Of a stretch of DNA of 64,000 nt, positions 22,480-34,388 are shown piece after piece (the stretch's first letter is position 1; the number at the start of each line of letters is the position of its first letter). The DNA comes from Malachius bipustulatus (lineage: Eukaryota > Arthropoda > Insecta > Coleoptera > Melyridae), in contig OU342637.1 of assembly GCA_910589415.1 (NCBI GenBank), positions 34,936,162 through 35,000,161 of the forward strand, read 5' to 3'. Below the pieces are notes generated by a model. It saw only the letters and a list, made by a program, of their open reading frames with translations, searched no databases and was not told the DNA's origin. The translations under genes were made by a program, and so were the position numbers.

Positions 22480-23440
22480 AAATATGGGCTGAATTCTGTA
22501 CCGTCACACTAAATTGGAAACTACAACCTGTTATCGGGTGACAAGAACGAGTTTTTGCGAAATTTGAAGGGACATAATGTACAAACAACATTTTTTTAGA
22601 AAGATTTTTTTAACAAAACTACAGTCTTTCATAGATAAGTTTTACAAGGGGTTAAACTTTGTGCTTTAAAACGGTTAACTTAAGAGTTTGAAAGGTGAAG
22701 AAAGCAAGTAGGGAAGTTTTTCAAATTAAAAATTTTTGAAATTCTTGATTAATGAACAATTTATAAAAATTTTAAATATCTCCGCCATTTATTTATTTGC
22801 ATCCTCATTTTTAATTGTTGAAAGTTATTAGTATAAGTAGCAGTCTACTGTAAAAATTTCAGTTCAATGCCTTTTAGAATGTGTTCAATAAACGGTTATA
22901 TAAATTTGCCCTTTTTTACCGTTTTCCTACCCAAACCACTGGCTTTTAATAAATTAATTTTTTTCAACAACATAAAGCTCGGAAAAAGTTCTTTTCGTCC
23001 TGTAATCTAATGTAAAAGTTTTTTTTTTCATCTTGCATGTAGGTACAGGGGTTCAGAAAATATAAATTTTTACGAATATTAAAATGGCCACCATTTTGAA
23101 ACTACTCGATCGACTTTCCTCAAATGCAAAACCAGATCAGTCCTTATATATAGATATCTCACTCCCATAAGAATTTCTGTCCCCTAGATTTGAAACATCG
23201 ACTTGAAATAGTGTGACAACAACGTGTTTTCGAATTTTGAAGGAACACCCTGTATGAATCACGCGTCTTTAGAAAAGTTTCTTTTTAACGAAAATCCAAA
23301 GTCTTCTATTAGTTCTACAAGAATACAAAATTTCGCTAACTAATCTTGACAGATAAAATTAGATGGTCGTTTTGAAAATCGAAAAATCGCGGCTTTGGAG
23401 TTAGCAAATACAGGATGTCCCGTAATTAGCCTGCAATACT
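22480..23440 (+). repeat. Pair of related dispersed repeats (about 22540 and 23215)
   Basis: The first copy has GTGACAAGAACGAGTTTTTG, AATTTGAAGGGACATAATGT, TTTTTTTAACAAAACTACAG and ACAAGG. The second has GTGACAACAACGTGTTTTCG, AATTTTGAAGGAACACCCTG, TCTTTTTAACGAAAATCCAA and ACAAGA. The spacing is about 675 bp. ACACCCTGTATGA at 23242 and ACAGGATGTCCC at 23412 resemble the CAGGGTG terminal motif. This is probably a tandem or nested set of the same repeat superfamily as the palindrome just upstream. Confidence 0.5.
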
Positions 23441-26246
23441 GAAACAGCAGATTCTATTTTCAAAAATATGAAAAAACTTCCTATAAAAATAGATCGAGAA
23501 ATGGTTCCTAAGGGGGCTACAGCCCCCGAAAGGTGAAGATGGTTTTTAATTAGATATGAAAGTGAAATTTTGGGAATTTATTAAACTTTTTATGGCCAAT
23601 AAGATGCAATTACAACAATTTTAAAATTTCCATTAGGGGAGGGTCGGGGGGGTCAGATAGGTGAGAAGTGAGATCGAGAATAGGTCGACCTCATTTTCAA
23701 TTTTGTACGTACCTCGTGTCAGGATTTGATATCAGATTATGAAATATTAAAGTTTTTTACACAAAAAAGGTCGTCTTGCTGAATTTCGATAACATGCACC
23801 GTTTTCGCTTAAAATCGATTTAAAAATTACCTTACATGACATAAAAATTATAATGAAACACAACTAGAGAATAATATTCAACGTAGAGGTCATGGATCAC
23901 GAGATTTAATAAGTGACAGGTAATTTAAAAATTGTGTTTCACACTAACTAAGTAGAATAACAAGAAAATTTATTGAGTATCGTTTTGTAAAAATTTAACA
24001 TTTTACTAACCAAGAGCTGGCTGACATGCACTTCGTGTATGGATTCTGCAATGTTATAGGTAAATGTATGGTACTGCATATAAACCCACTTTTTCGTGAT
24101 ATGGAAGTGAGCTTCGGTAAACATTTGATGATTTTGGGTGATTTTCGTAAAGTGGTGTTGTCCTCAATATTAATACAGCAGTGTCACACTAGTTCTTCTT
24201 TATTTTCATTGATATGCTGTTTGAAAGAGAATTCTTAACACTATTTGACCAAGTTACACAGCTTATAAAAATAGACAGCCCCAGTCCTTCAGAAGATGCC
24301 ACATTTTATTAGTTTCAATGGAAGCTGTTTCTGCATAATATTCTTAAGAAGTTTTTCGCCCATTTTGTTAGGAAATTTTCTTTTCTAGCCAAGGCCAAAA
24401 TTTATTAATTTTCCAAGTGGAACTATACCGACGTTTTATTATTATTATTGTTGGGTAACAAATCAAAGCAGCTTGATTTACCATCTGCTTGTTTCCCATT
24501 CTTACCACTCCACAAGCGACTACCTCAAAGGAGATAATCCGCATCCTAAAACAACTTATTGCCAAATCTGCGGTTCATAACATTGACCTCGCGACAATGC
24601 AGATTCTTTAAACCGTTACGACCTTGATGCTTGGCAACCAGCGATGCGAATAAAGATCAGAGTAATAATGGTTCTATACCAAATTAATGAGCTCAGGTAA
24701 AGAAAGAAAATACTGATTATTCAATATTTATTATTCAGTTAGAACTTACTTACTATTCATTCATTTGCATTAGGTACTTAAGGAAACTCTAACTAAAAAA
24801 AAATGTTAAGCTACGGTTTCCTAGGGTACTGGTTAGTTTACGAATATTTGGAAAATTTATGCAATAAAATTGTAATCTTAATAAAAAAAGTATTCGTAAT
24901 CTTTTTGTCTTGTAAAAACTTATAATAAAAAAAATAGGAACTGGAACAGTTGAGTGAAACACCTGTGCAAAGCAGAATTAACCTTGCTCTATTTTATGGA
25001 TGGCACCGTTCGCTTCTATTACAGTCAGAGTTTGGTGGATCTTGTACCGAACTCTCTCGGTCTGAGGAAGTGCAAAATAGTTTTCGATTTGTGACGTAAT
25101 TTTCGCATCCCCTTAACGTTGACAAATAGTATTTATTCTTGGTCTTCAATTTCTTGAAAGTGGCTAACAGACTAAGAATTCAACTATAGAAACAGAAGCA
25201 GCTTTTTAATCTTCACAAATGAGAGAAAATAATTTATCATCAAAGTACATTTTACATGATTGATTGTAATTTCCATAATATGTCTCAAATTCAAGAGAAT
25301 CTGCTAAGTATGCTCGTAGCTTTACTACTACTTAGAATAGGGCTTTGCAGAATTGACGGAAAATTATATTTAGCTATTACCTGTATGAGTCGATGAAAGG
25401 TCAAATTCTATCAACCCTTGATGATTCTTTAACCTCGTTACCTTTCCTACCCAATCCGCCGTTCCCTCAAGCCGCTCTTATCCTACCGCACATAACATCA
25501 AACGCTCCTCTTTTCTCCCTGAGACTCGAATACCCAAATTAGATAGATAGTTAGTGATATTTCAAAATTGAATATCTTAGAAACCCTTTTCTTTGTCGAG
25601 CGCTTACCTACGTTATTAAATCTTAAACATGGGGTAGGATTTTGTAACTTATCTCCATACGTTATACTTGACAGTTGGTATTGACTGCTTGGCAAACTGG
25701 AATGAGAGTTCAAAGCAATATTATTATTCTCGAATATCGGGTAATTTTTCAGTATGTTTTCAGGATATTTTCAGCGTAATCTTACAGAGTGAACTAACAT
25801 TATTAACAAAAATCATTGCAGATACGCTTATGATCATCCCTTCCCCACAAATATCTTGCTTATCTCTAGGACCAACTCAAAGCTAGTTTTATTCTTATGT
25901 TATATAGGCACATTGTTTGTGAGTCAATTTGCAAGTCTTTTTTCTTTCTCTTAGAGTTCTATAGTCTTCAAAACTTCATAATAAAGATGAGCACCACCAG
26001 CTGCTAGTTGCACTCAGCTATTTACAACCTCCTCCGCTCCTGGCTTCTTTTGTATACGGTTGTTAAAGTTATTGTTAAAGTCAAAGTTATCCTCACTACG
26101 TAACCAGAACATCTTTTTCTTTGATCGTAGCCACAATTCTCCCAGGGAATGTGGAAAGTTCCTCTCACTTCCATGTCCAGCACTCTCCAGCATTCTTAGA
26201 AATATAAACTCAAAGTTATATTTAAATTTGATGAATACGGGAATAA
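23441..26246. other. Intergenic sequence, no gene seen
   Basis: AT-rich with scattered short open frames and no recognisable protein motif. One perfect GC hairpin, GGGGGCTACAGCCCCC, lies at 23512-23527. Its role is unknown. Confidence 0.5.
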
Positions 26247-26322
26247 CAAGATTTTCCTTACGAAAATCTTGGCCTGCCGGCGGCGTCGGGCCTTCGGCCC
26301 TCCATGGCGGGCCTTCGGCCCG
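26247..26322. repeat. Cluster of three perfect hairpins
   Basis: A 10-bp stem (CAAGATTTTC/GAAAATCTTG with loop CTTAC) at 26247-26271 is followed by two copies of CGGGCCTTCGGCCC-type hairpins. These are GGGCC/GGCCC at 26288-26300 and CGGGCC/GGCCCG at 26308-26322. The local sequence is strongly GC-rich in an AT-rich neighbourhood. The hairpins lie inside a 158-residue chance frame (26060-26536), which I do not consider a gene. Confidence 0.8.
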
Positions 26323-27624
26323 TAGTGTCAGTAGATCCCAGTCAAAGTTGAAATTGGTCATCAGTTGTTTTTTTTTAATTGCAGTTTTTCTATATCAGTA
26401 CGGCCCTGAAAACATTAGATTCCCCGTCAAAGTAAACGCCTGTCATCTCCTTTTTTTTACTATTTTTTCTATATTGCTCCTTAAGGACCAATATGTGAAC
26501 TTACGAAAATTCGCGTGGAAGTTAGATACACGTTAAAGTTACTTTCGTGTTAGTTTGAGTGGAGGGTGAGCGCAGAGACCCTTTTCTTAGTCACATGCGA
26601 GTACCTCCGTGATCTTATTTGGATCACCGCGAACAGATTTACATCGAAAAATATGCGAAAAACACTTTTTCCTTTGAGAACATGAATGACCATTGAAAAT
26701 TTTCGCTTCCAACCGACTAAATCGCACGCCATTTTATTAAAATCGTTCAAACAAAGTCGGCGGTTATATTAAACAGAAGTTAATATATGTAACTGAAGCA
26801 AATTAGTGCACGACATTAATTTGAACTCTTACCGGAAAGTCAATTTTTGCGAACGTAAACTTCGAAATTTCGTTAAAAAACTCGGCCATTTTCGATCCGT
26901 TGTAGTGTCGCAATTTTTGAAACTTCAGCGAAAAAAAATGAAAATTGTGACAAAAGAATTCTTCGACTACAAAGCGCAAGTCATCCCCGAGTCTCTCTGT
27001 ACCCGGAAATTGCGAAGAAAAAAGTTTCCGAATTTTTGCTAATTTTCTCTGCTTTTTGCATGAAAATCGGCGAAGTTTTCAAAGAGAAAATGTGCATTTC
27101 TGATATTTTTTATTGTAACTTCGGCCTCGATTATCGTAAGAAGATCGCAAAGGTAACGTCGTGTAGGCGAAAAGTGGTGCTAGGCGACTGCAAAGTATCG
27201 TCGTAATTGACCTAATAGTTTGTCATTTATAAGCTGTCAAAGTTGATTGTGAAAAAAAGAATTGGCCAATTTTCAAAAGCGCCTGTAGCGGCCATTTTGG
27301 AAGATTTCGTGATTGCATTTTAACTTTTCGGTTGCAGAGGAGATAACCTATCGACGAAAAACAATCGTCGATTCGACGCACCCACCGTTCCGGAGAAAAT
27401 GGCCGAGCAAGTTTTTTTCTGAAAATGAAGAAGGGGGACCTTCTTCAAAAATCAAAAAAAAATCAAAACGGTTAAAAATTTCAGAACGGTACCTTTGAAT
27501 CATAAAGAGTCTCGAACCGAAGACCGTTTCTCGCTTACTCTCTTAATTTCGGAGAAAATGGCGTTCGAATATCAAATTATGCAGAAAAAACGTAAACGCG
27601 ACCCAGGGATATAATTTTTCAAAT

Positions 27625-28085
27625 ATGTCAGTGATAAAATATATCAAATCTTAAGTGAAGGTCATGCGGAAAGTTCGGCTATACGGAACGCGAAGCGCGA
27701 AAAATTTTGACAGCTGTCAAATGTCAAATCTGACAGCTGTCAAACACGTCAGTTGTCAAATATGTAAAATCTTAAGTTCAGGCTATGCGAACAGTTCGGC
27801 TATACGGATGAGCGCGAAGCGCGAAAAATTTTGACAGCTGTCAAATGTCAAATCTGACAGCTGTCGAACACGTCAGTTGTCAAATATGTCAAATCTTAAG
27901 ATCAGGTTATGCGAACAGTTCGGCTATTATACGGTTGAGCGCGAAGCGCGAAAAATTTTGACAGCTGTCAAATGTCAAATCTGACAGCTGTCAAATTTCA
28001 AATGTGACAGCTGTCAAACATGTCGAATTTCAAGTTGAAGTCACGCTGAAAGTTCGCCTACTTGCGGCGTGAAGCGTGAATTTTT
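27625..28085 (+). repeat. Tandem array of about 125-bp units rich in GACAGCTGTC
   Basis: Three and a half units repeat the order AAATCTTAAG - CAGTTCGGCTATACGG - GCGCGAAGCGCGAAAAATTT - GACAGCTGTCAAATGTCAAA - CTGACAGCTGTC - ACGTCAGTTGTCAAATATGT. The palindrome GACAGCTGTC occurs seven times, starting at 27709, 27732, 27833, 27856, 27960, 27983 and 28006. It is mostly in pairs exactly 23 bp apart. The period between units is 124 to 127 bp. The last unit has an extra copy and then degenerates. Confidence 0.9.
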
Positions 28086-29247
28086 TTTTTACAGCTCTCA
28101 AAATGGACGGCGCATTTTTTTTTTATTAAATAAAAAACAAAACAAAATATCTACAATACCGTAAAAAAAAAATTAGAAAAAAAAATTAAAAATAAAAAAA
28201 AAGTGAAAGTAAGTTTTGCTGGGATTCGATCGCGAAATCTAAGCTGAAACTAATCATAAAACTGTGCAGGTACGCGTGCACCCACGAGAAAATGCTTAAA
28301 AATTGTCGAAAACAACCTCTCATAAAAACTATCAGATCTCCGTTAAAATTGAATTTCCGAATTAAATTTTGGTAGAAACGTGATCTATAAGCATAGACAA
28401 TCCTAAAATATCCACTACATAACCCGGCAATGACCGGATAAGTCTGGTATGAAGAGAAAAAAAACACCAATTTTTAACCAAATCTGACATCTGAAATTAA
28501 TTAATTTACCTGTGACGTCACAACTAGGAAAATTATTTTTAAATCAGACACCGGTCCGAATTTTCTTTAATAACTTTTTTATTTGGCGCTTTTTGAAAAA
28601 ACTATTTATATGCATTTCGGTTGTTAAGTGTTCAAGCTTTTAGATTTTCTGGACCGCGTACAAAATTTGATAGCCATTTCGGCTTAATTGACGTTTTAGC
28701 TAAAATTTCGTCTTTTTCTTGTAATAACGAGAAAACCGCAAATTTTCCGGGAAAATGTTTCAAATAAAAAAAGTAGTAATCAGTGTGCTCCTCAAAAAAG
28801 CTCTGATTGTATATTTCGCTAGGATGCACCGTTTCTGAGAAAAAAATTTTTTTTGGTGTTTAGAAAAAGCAACAGACTTTTTTGTTTTTTGAATAAGTCG
28901 CTTTTGTCGACTTTTCACGTGAAATTTCAACATTATCTTTTTTGTAGGCAATGAACGACTCTAACACACTGCATTGTCGTTTTTCCGATCGATTTGAGAA
29001 ATTTTGAAAAAAAATCGAAATCATGCGCAGAAAGTGAGGCAACATTCCAATTTTTCACTTATTTTTAATTTTCCGCTCGCTCAATTTTTTTTTCGAAAAA
29101 CGATCTCTACAAAAATTGTACGTCTATGCTTTCCCCAAGTAACCGTGCAAACGGAATCTCCCCGCTATGTACCGTAACCGAGAAACAAATCCTTATGTCG
29201 GGACGTTTTTAAAAAAATACGGCCCTGAACGGGGGTCTTAAAATTCT

Positions 29248-29563
29248 CGGATCCGGCCCATTTTCAATAGGTCGTATTTGGGGGTCCCCAGGTACGTCCC
29301 CACCAAGTTTCATCCCGACCGGTGCAACTTTCGGACACTTGGAGTGTTTCCTAGCCGATTCCCGAAAAACCCCGAAATTCCCGAAAAAATGACACTTCCC
29401 GGGAACGGATCCCGCTCATTTTCAATAGGCATCGTGGGACCGTGCGCCGCTTCAATCGAGCTAAATTTCAACTTTCCCAGATGAAAACTGGCGACTGTAG
29501 AGTGTTTCCTAGAAAAGTCACAGAATTGCGCCAAACTGACGGACAAAATTTGGAAGCAAGAAT
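29248..29563 (+). repeat. Diverged tandem duplication, 158-bp unit
   Basis: CGGATCC(G/C)G(C)-CATTTTCAATAGG begins at 29248 and at 29406. GAGTGTTTCCTAG occurs at 29342 and at 29500. Both pairs are 158 bp apart. The sequence in between is diverged, so the duplication is old. It lies at the right end of the CpG-retaining block. Confidence 0.7.
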
Positions 29564-29569
29564 CCGTAT

Positions 29570-31680
29570 ACTTACTCAAAATTAATAAAATTTATATTTT
29601 CAATATAAATTGTATTTTTTTCGTAAGTAAAAATGGGCTGGATATACCCATAAATTCAACAAGTGATACATAGAGTCGAAAAAAAACAATGAATAGAGAA
29701 AGGTGAGGTAGTCAAAAGGTTATTATAGCTCTAGGATGTACGAAAAGAAAAACTAGGATAGCTCAGCCTTGTACGAAAAACAGGTGTGTGGACTATCCCA
29801 GTATTTTGAGATATCTAGATAACTGACATACGTAATGGTGTGGGTGAAAGTAAATGCATGGTTTCGATACGTCAACACGTCTGATTTCATTGTGCGGATT
29901 TTCGGCAGACACACGGTCTGACGGTGCGGTAATGTATATTTTGTAATGTGATCTTAGTTTTATAGTAGCTAATGTTTAGAAATTCTGGCTGGTGCAGTAG
30001 GAATAGTTCCAGTAGTTTCAGATATAGTTCTCATTCCAGAAATTTTTTACCTTTTACTTCGTAGTGCTATGCTGAAGATCTCTGGTAAAGGAGCTCACGA
30101 TCCTGGCTCAGCCCGCGCTATTATTCAGATTAATTTTCGACTGCCTATGATAAAACATAACATGTTATCGATGTTATCGGGGTGGTGGTGGTCAGTGGGC
30201 TTGGCAAAAAGAACCTTGAAGTCCTAGTCGCTAGGGGTGCATAACCACCTCTCTCCATACCTTTAACCTTCACCTTTTGTGTCAGTGGCCATATTTGCAG
30301 GAGCTGTTTTGATGTCTAGTATTGCCGTTTGAAAATGGATGCTCCTTTGCAAATCAATTTGTGATTTGGTACAAATCTAAAATCTGGCTTACTGCCTGAA
30401 TAAACATTATTTATGAAAATCGAAAATGAAGTCACAAATTGCGCAATTTTCGACGCTTTTCTCGAAAATTCGTAGAAGGGAACTTGAACGTTTTTCCCAC
30501 GTAACAAATGATCCATTTAACGTTTCTCTCCAGAACAGTTAGGGGAGACAATAGTTGTCTCCAAGGCAGATTTACACTATGCATTTCTTAGCTTCTGTTG
30601 TCACGTTTTTCTTAAAATGGGACAACAATGTCCCAGACAAACAAGTCCCATTCCATAGCTTTCCATTTTAATTAGATAAAATATAATTGGTGAGTAATAA
30701 TATATAAAAGATATACCTCATTACGTTACGAAAGGAAGTGGTGCATGTTATTTAGGGCATCTGCATGTAAATTTATTAATATTTACATTGCAGGCACGTC
30801 TTATTATTGTTGTTGTGCATCGAATCGATTTGAAGTTCATTAACTGCTATTTTTAGTTTCGGTGTCTTGATATTTATTTATATATTCAGACAATGCGGCT
30901 GAAAAGAAAGGATGACGCACGGTCATGCAACTTCCTGATTAATAAACGTTCATGTCGTACATTAATTCAGGAGCTTCCAGGAAAAAATTCCTGAAGCTTC
31001 TGCTATTTTCCGGAGATGTGTTACAAAAACTGTAATTTGATGTCATTAATTTTATGTAAATTGAAAAGCATAATAACAGCCACATTAGCACACATTACCT
31101 ATTCATGTATGTATTTCATTAACGGCATGTCTATATTTCTCTCTCATTTCGTATCAGGTGTGGTGCATTATTAATCCAGTAGTCAATGCGCTGTTACTGC
31201 ATTGTTATACATTTCAGGATTTCTATAATTGAATAAAACACAACAGAATATTTTAATGTTAATGTGTGCATGAGACTTATCAGGTCAGTAAATTATTTCT
31301 CGCATAATTGCTTACCTACTTGTTCCCGACGCAAAGCGAGGGTGCACGTCAATACATTGTGAAGAATTAGAAGTGCAGTACAGTATTTTACCAATAATCG
31401 TCTCTCCCGTCAGACGCCCTGAACATCACTGGGGCTTCCGCCCTTTCCCATTTGGATAAAAATGGCGGCCTATCTAAGAGTTCGAGACTCAAGAACTTGG
31501 AAAGGCCATATCCAAGGTCATTGAGATGGAAATCCCTCTCTCATACCTTAAGGTTATTTCAATTGTAGGGAACATAGGAAAAATATGAGAAATTCCCTGA
31601 TAAGTTATTAAAAGAAAAAGTAGGAAAAGAAAGAGGTAACTTCATAACCAGAAGGAGTAGTCTGACCTTAGAAGGCCCGG
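29570..31680. other. Intergenic sequence, no gene seen
   Basis: No recognisable protein or RNA gene. A small inverted pair around CAGGAGCTTCCAGGAA and TTCCTGAAGCTTCTG lies at about 30967-31003. Open frames here are short and unfamiliar. Confidence 0.5.
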
Positions 31681-31689
31681 GAATAATGA

Positions 31690-32200
31690 TGTCTCTTTAG
31701 CAGGACGGGAACTGTGGAGATCCTTTCCTCTGGAGTCGACCACAACTGTCTTCCAAGCGGAGGTTTATGCGCTCCTGCAGGTATCCAGACTGGGAAAGGT
31801 AATAGTAGCGCACTGGGCAAACAATTTATACAATGCAGCGGTAGTCAGGTCGTCACAAAAGCACTTAACTTACATAGGGTTAGCTCCTCGCTAATCCAGG
31901 AATATGCCGAGGCACATAATCAGGCAACGAGCTCTTGGGAGTTCTAGGGAAAGCTTTTGTGGACCGGAGCCTCTTGGTTTGACAGACAGGGCAGACTATT
32001 TCTAGCCGGTCGGATAAAAACAGACTGATCAAACTGAACCGGAAAGAGCTTAGACTACAAGTCAGGATGCTCACCGCACCGGTCACAACAGTCTGAACAG
32101 GCACCTTTATTGGTGTCAGGGGGACCAGTAGAAAAGACGAGGAGGACTTCTATCACTTCATAGACGTACGCGAGGAAATCATTTTTTGTTGCGATGCCTT
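31690..32200 (+). pseudogene. LINE RNase H and tail fragment (I/Jockey group)
   Basis: The plus-strand frame 31714-31947 and its neighbours carry RNase H phrases. These are TTVFQAEVYALLQ, read across a frameshift at about 31745, then degraded equivalents of the DSQ segment, and TKALNLHRVSSSLIQEYAEA. After a gap, another frame gives LNRKELRLQVRMLT, which corresponds to the RKQLR-TGHxxL region found after RNase H in this LINE group. RNase H would remove the RNA strand during reverse transcription. Catalytic residues are partly lost and several stops occur. It belongs to a different subfamily from the copies at 5-7 kb and 42 kb. Confidence 0.7.
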
Positions 32201-33671
32201 TTTTAAATTCGAATTCTCTTTGAAGCTTTATAAGCTTTCAGATGATATGTTTCCGTTTAAAATGATAAATCACTGAGCGTTAAATGTTCTTTTTTTGGTT
32301 AAAAAAAGGGTTGAGTTTTAAAATCATAAAATGAAGCACCAAAGTTGGATAATGAACCGGACCGTCTATACATTATAAGTTGTTACTTATAATGGCGTTG
32401 TAAAAAACTTCATATTATACAAATATGGTATTTTCAAATGTTTGACCTAGAAATCCTTTCATTTTCGGAACAACTTGCTAGCATTTATAAAGGCTTCAGG
32501 CTTAATAGGTATCATTAAAAGTCTGCTTATTAAAAAAAACTTTTTTCCCTCTTATCCTGCAATAATGAGTAGCTTCTATGCGGACGGACTTGGAATTATA
32601 ATATAATTGACAACATTTTGGCTTACGATTTTTTGTTTCCTAGTAACTGTAGTAAAGTCAGCGAGAAAAAATGCAGCTCGTGAATTTATTATGAAGAAAT
32701 ACAAACAACGGTAATGCACCTATTTTAAATAATAATTAAAAAAATGCTTTATCGAGGTAAAACTGCGGCCCCGTTTTCAGTGCTTGAATGCAGAACGAAT
32801 AATTTTTTCGCGTCAATAACCAAGATATATTTTAATTAGCCATTTAGCATACAAGACTGCTACTTGCAAGACAGTTAGTTTTTTATATAAGAACCAGTCA
32901 CGAAAGCTCATCTCGTGCCGTATCCAGTGCTGAAAAGTATTAATAATTTATAATTAGAATACTGCAGCGTATCATATTGTTTACACATGCCAATTAATTC
33001 GCGTGAGTCTACCAAGTTCAATAACATGAAAAAAATTTGTTCGAGAAAATCTCCAATATTATAGGTCAGTTTGTGTGTTTGCGTGTGAGTATATTATGAA
33101 TCTTTACAACAGCATAATCAACTTAACCAGTTTTGTCAAATGACATAATCTGGAACTAGGTCTGCTTGATGCTGTATCCAATAAGGCGGAGCTCAGCAGA
33201 ATAATAGGCTTTGATATATCAAAGTGAGTGACGGTCAAAATAAATTTCCTTCGTCTTTCTATGCGAGAATTTTGTGAAGCAATTTGGAACTTCATGGATA
33301 AACATCGCAGTAAAATGTGCCTTGCGATTTGGGAACAGCAATATCAAAGGAGATACATCAACACTATCTCGCCTAATATGCCGAATTGAAAATGAATCGA
33401 AAATATTTCGTTCCAGCAAGATGGAGCAACAGTTCACATATCGCACATCCCTAATAGGAACTACTTGACTTGTTATTCTTTGAGATATACTCACCCTTGG
33501 AAGGTCCCAAAATGTAGTACCTACCTAGATTGTCATCTAAATGACTGTCAAAGCTTCTTCTATCTAAGCGATCTAATTATTTCAACACATTTTTATTAAT
33601 TATTGTATTGTATGTATGGGTAGGTGTAAGTACGTATCTTCTATAATATCTAGGTGTTCTAATTATACCTA
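32201..33671. other. Intergenic sequence, no gene seen
   Basis: AT-rich. Short overlapping frames near 33104-33494 lie on both strands and match no family I know. No repeat structure was noticed. Confidence 0.5.
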
Positions 33672-34356
33672 TACAGGGTGTCCCGTATCGTTATGTTCAA
33701 ATTTTTTGAGCATATAGTAGGCTTAATTTTGAGCCCAAAAAACCCAAAAGTGGCAGGTCTATCTTTATTCGTTATGAAGTTACAGGCCTAAGAAAATTAT
33801 AACTATAGTAAATAACAAAGATTCAACTTTGAAAACCACACAACCACATGTGTTGTGGTTTAGGCTAATAATTTATTGTTATGGTAACGACATGAGTAAA
33901 TGTCACCGAAATAAACATTAGAAGAGGTTTTCCTGCTCATACAAAATGGCATTTGGATTCAAATATATTGGGCACCAGCATATTTCGGAATTGGAGTTTG
34001 TAACTAAATTACAAAAAGCAATTATTATTGGATCGTATGCAGAATGCTGGTCAAGAGATCGGTCGCGAAAAAAGACGACAAATTAGAACTGTTACTTCTG
34101 CAATAGGCCTCCGAGCACAAGTTTGTATTCAGCAAGGAATAGGACATTTTTAACACATGATAAACAAAAGATGTGGTCAATAAAATAAGCTTTATGTAGT
34201 TTTCAAAGTTAAATCTGGTATTTACTAGACATTATTTTCTTAGGCCTCTAACTTCGTAACGAATGCAGATAGACCTGCCACTTTTGGGTTTTTTAGGCTT
34301 AGAAATAAGCCTACTGTATGCTCACAAGATTTGAACATAACGATGCGGGACACGTA
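33672..34356. mobile_element. Non-autonomous TIR element, about 685 bp, TA-flanked
   Basis: The ends are inverted copies over about 160 bp. The left begins TATACAGGGTGTCCCGTATC; the right, reversed, begins TATACGTGTCCCGCATCGTT, lacking three bases. Both arms contain CCCAAAAGTGGCAGGTCTAT and run to TTTGAAAAC near 33838 and 34198. Overall identity is roughly 85 percent by eye. TA dinucleotides at both outer edges fit a Tc1/mariner-type target duplication. The 360-bp interior has a 46-codon ATG frame (33946-34086) of unknown nature. The termini are of the same CAGGGTGT type as the palindrome at 21295. It lies just upstream of a LINE tail at 34389. Confidence 0.8.
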
Positions 34357-34388
34357 TAGAATACGTAAGTCACATCGTACGAAACGTA

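Larger units (their letters stand above)
26399..29565. repeat. CpG-retaining non-coding block of unknown class
   Basis: This 3.2-kb block differs from its surroundings: it is rich in CG dinucleotides and in phrases such as CGGAGAAAATGGC, GCGAAGCGCG and CGAAAAA, and it contains a short tandem array and a 158-bp duplication. The 12-mer TACGGCCCTGAA stands at 26399-26410 and again at 29218-29229. No frame shows a known domain; the open frames at 26806-27042 and 27313-27498 are lysine-rich and unrecognised. It may be a large non-autonomous transposon or satellite-derived unit, but this is an inference from composition. Confidence 0.4.

Noticed and set aside
26014..26536. A 158-residue plus frame and a 115-residue minus frame
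   Set aside because: Both cross the hairpin cluster and match no family; the two strands are open together and the repetitive residues come from the duplicated GGGCCTTCGGCCC hairpins.
27625..28085. Regularly repeated short palindromes considered as a CRISPR array
   Set aside because: The sequence between the repeats is itself repeated, the unit is about 125 bp, and no cas genes are present in this eukaryotic context; it is a satellite.
28205..28290. Box B-like GGGATTCGATCGC and a possible tRNA or SINE head
   Set aside because: No acceptable box A at the right distance on either strand and no tRNA fold.
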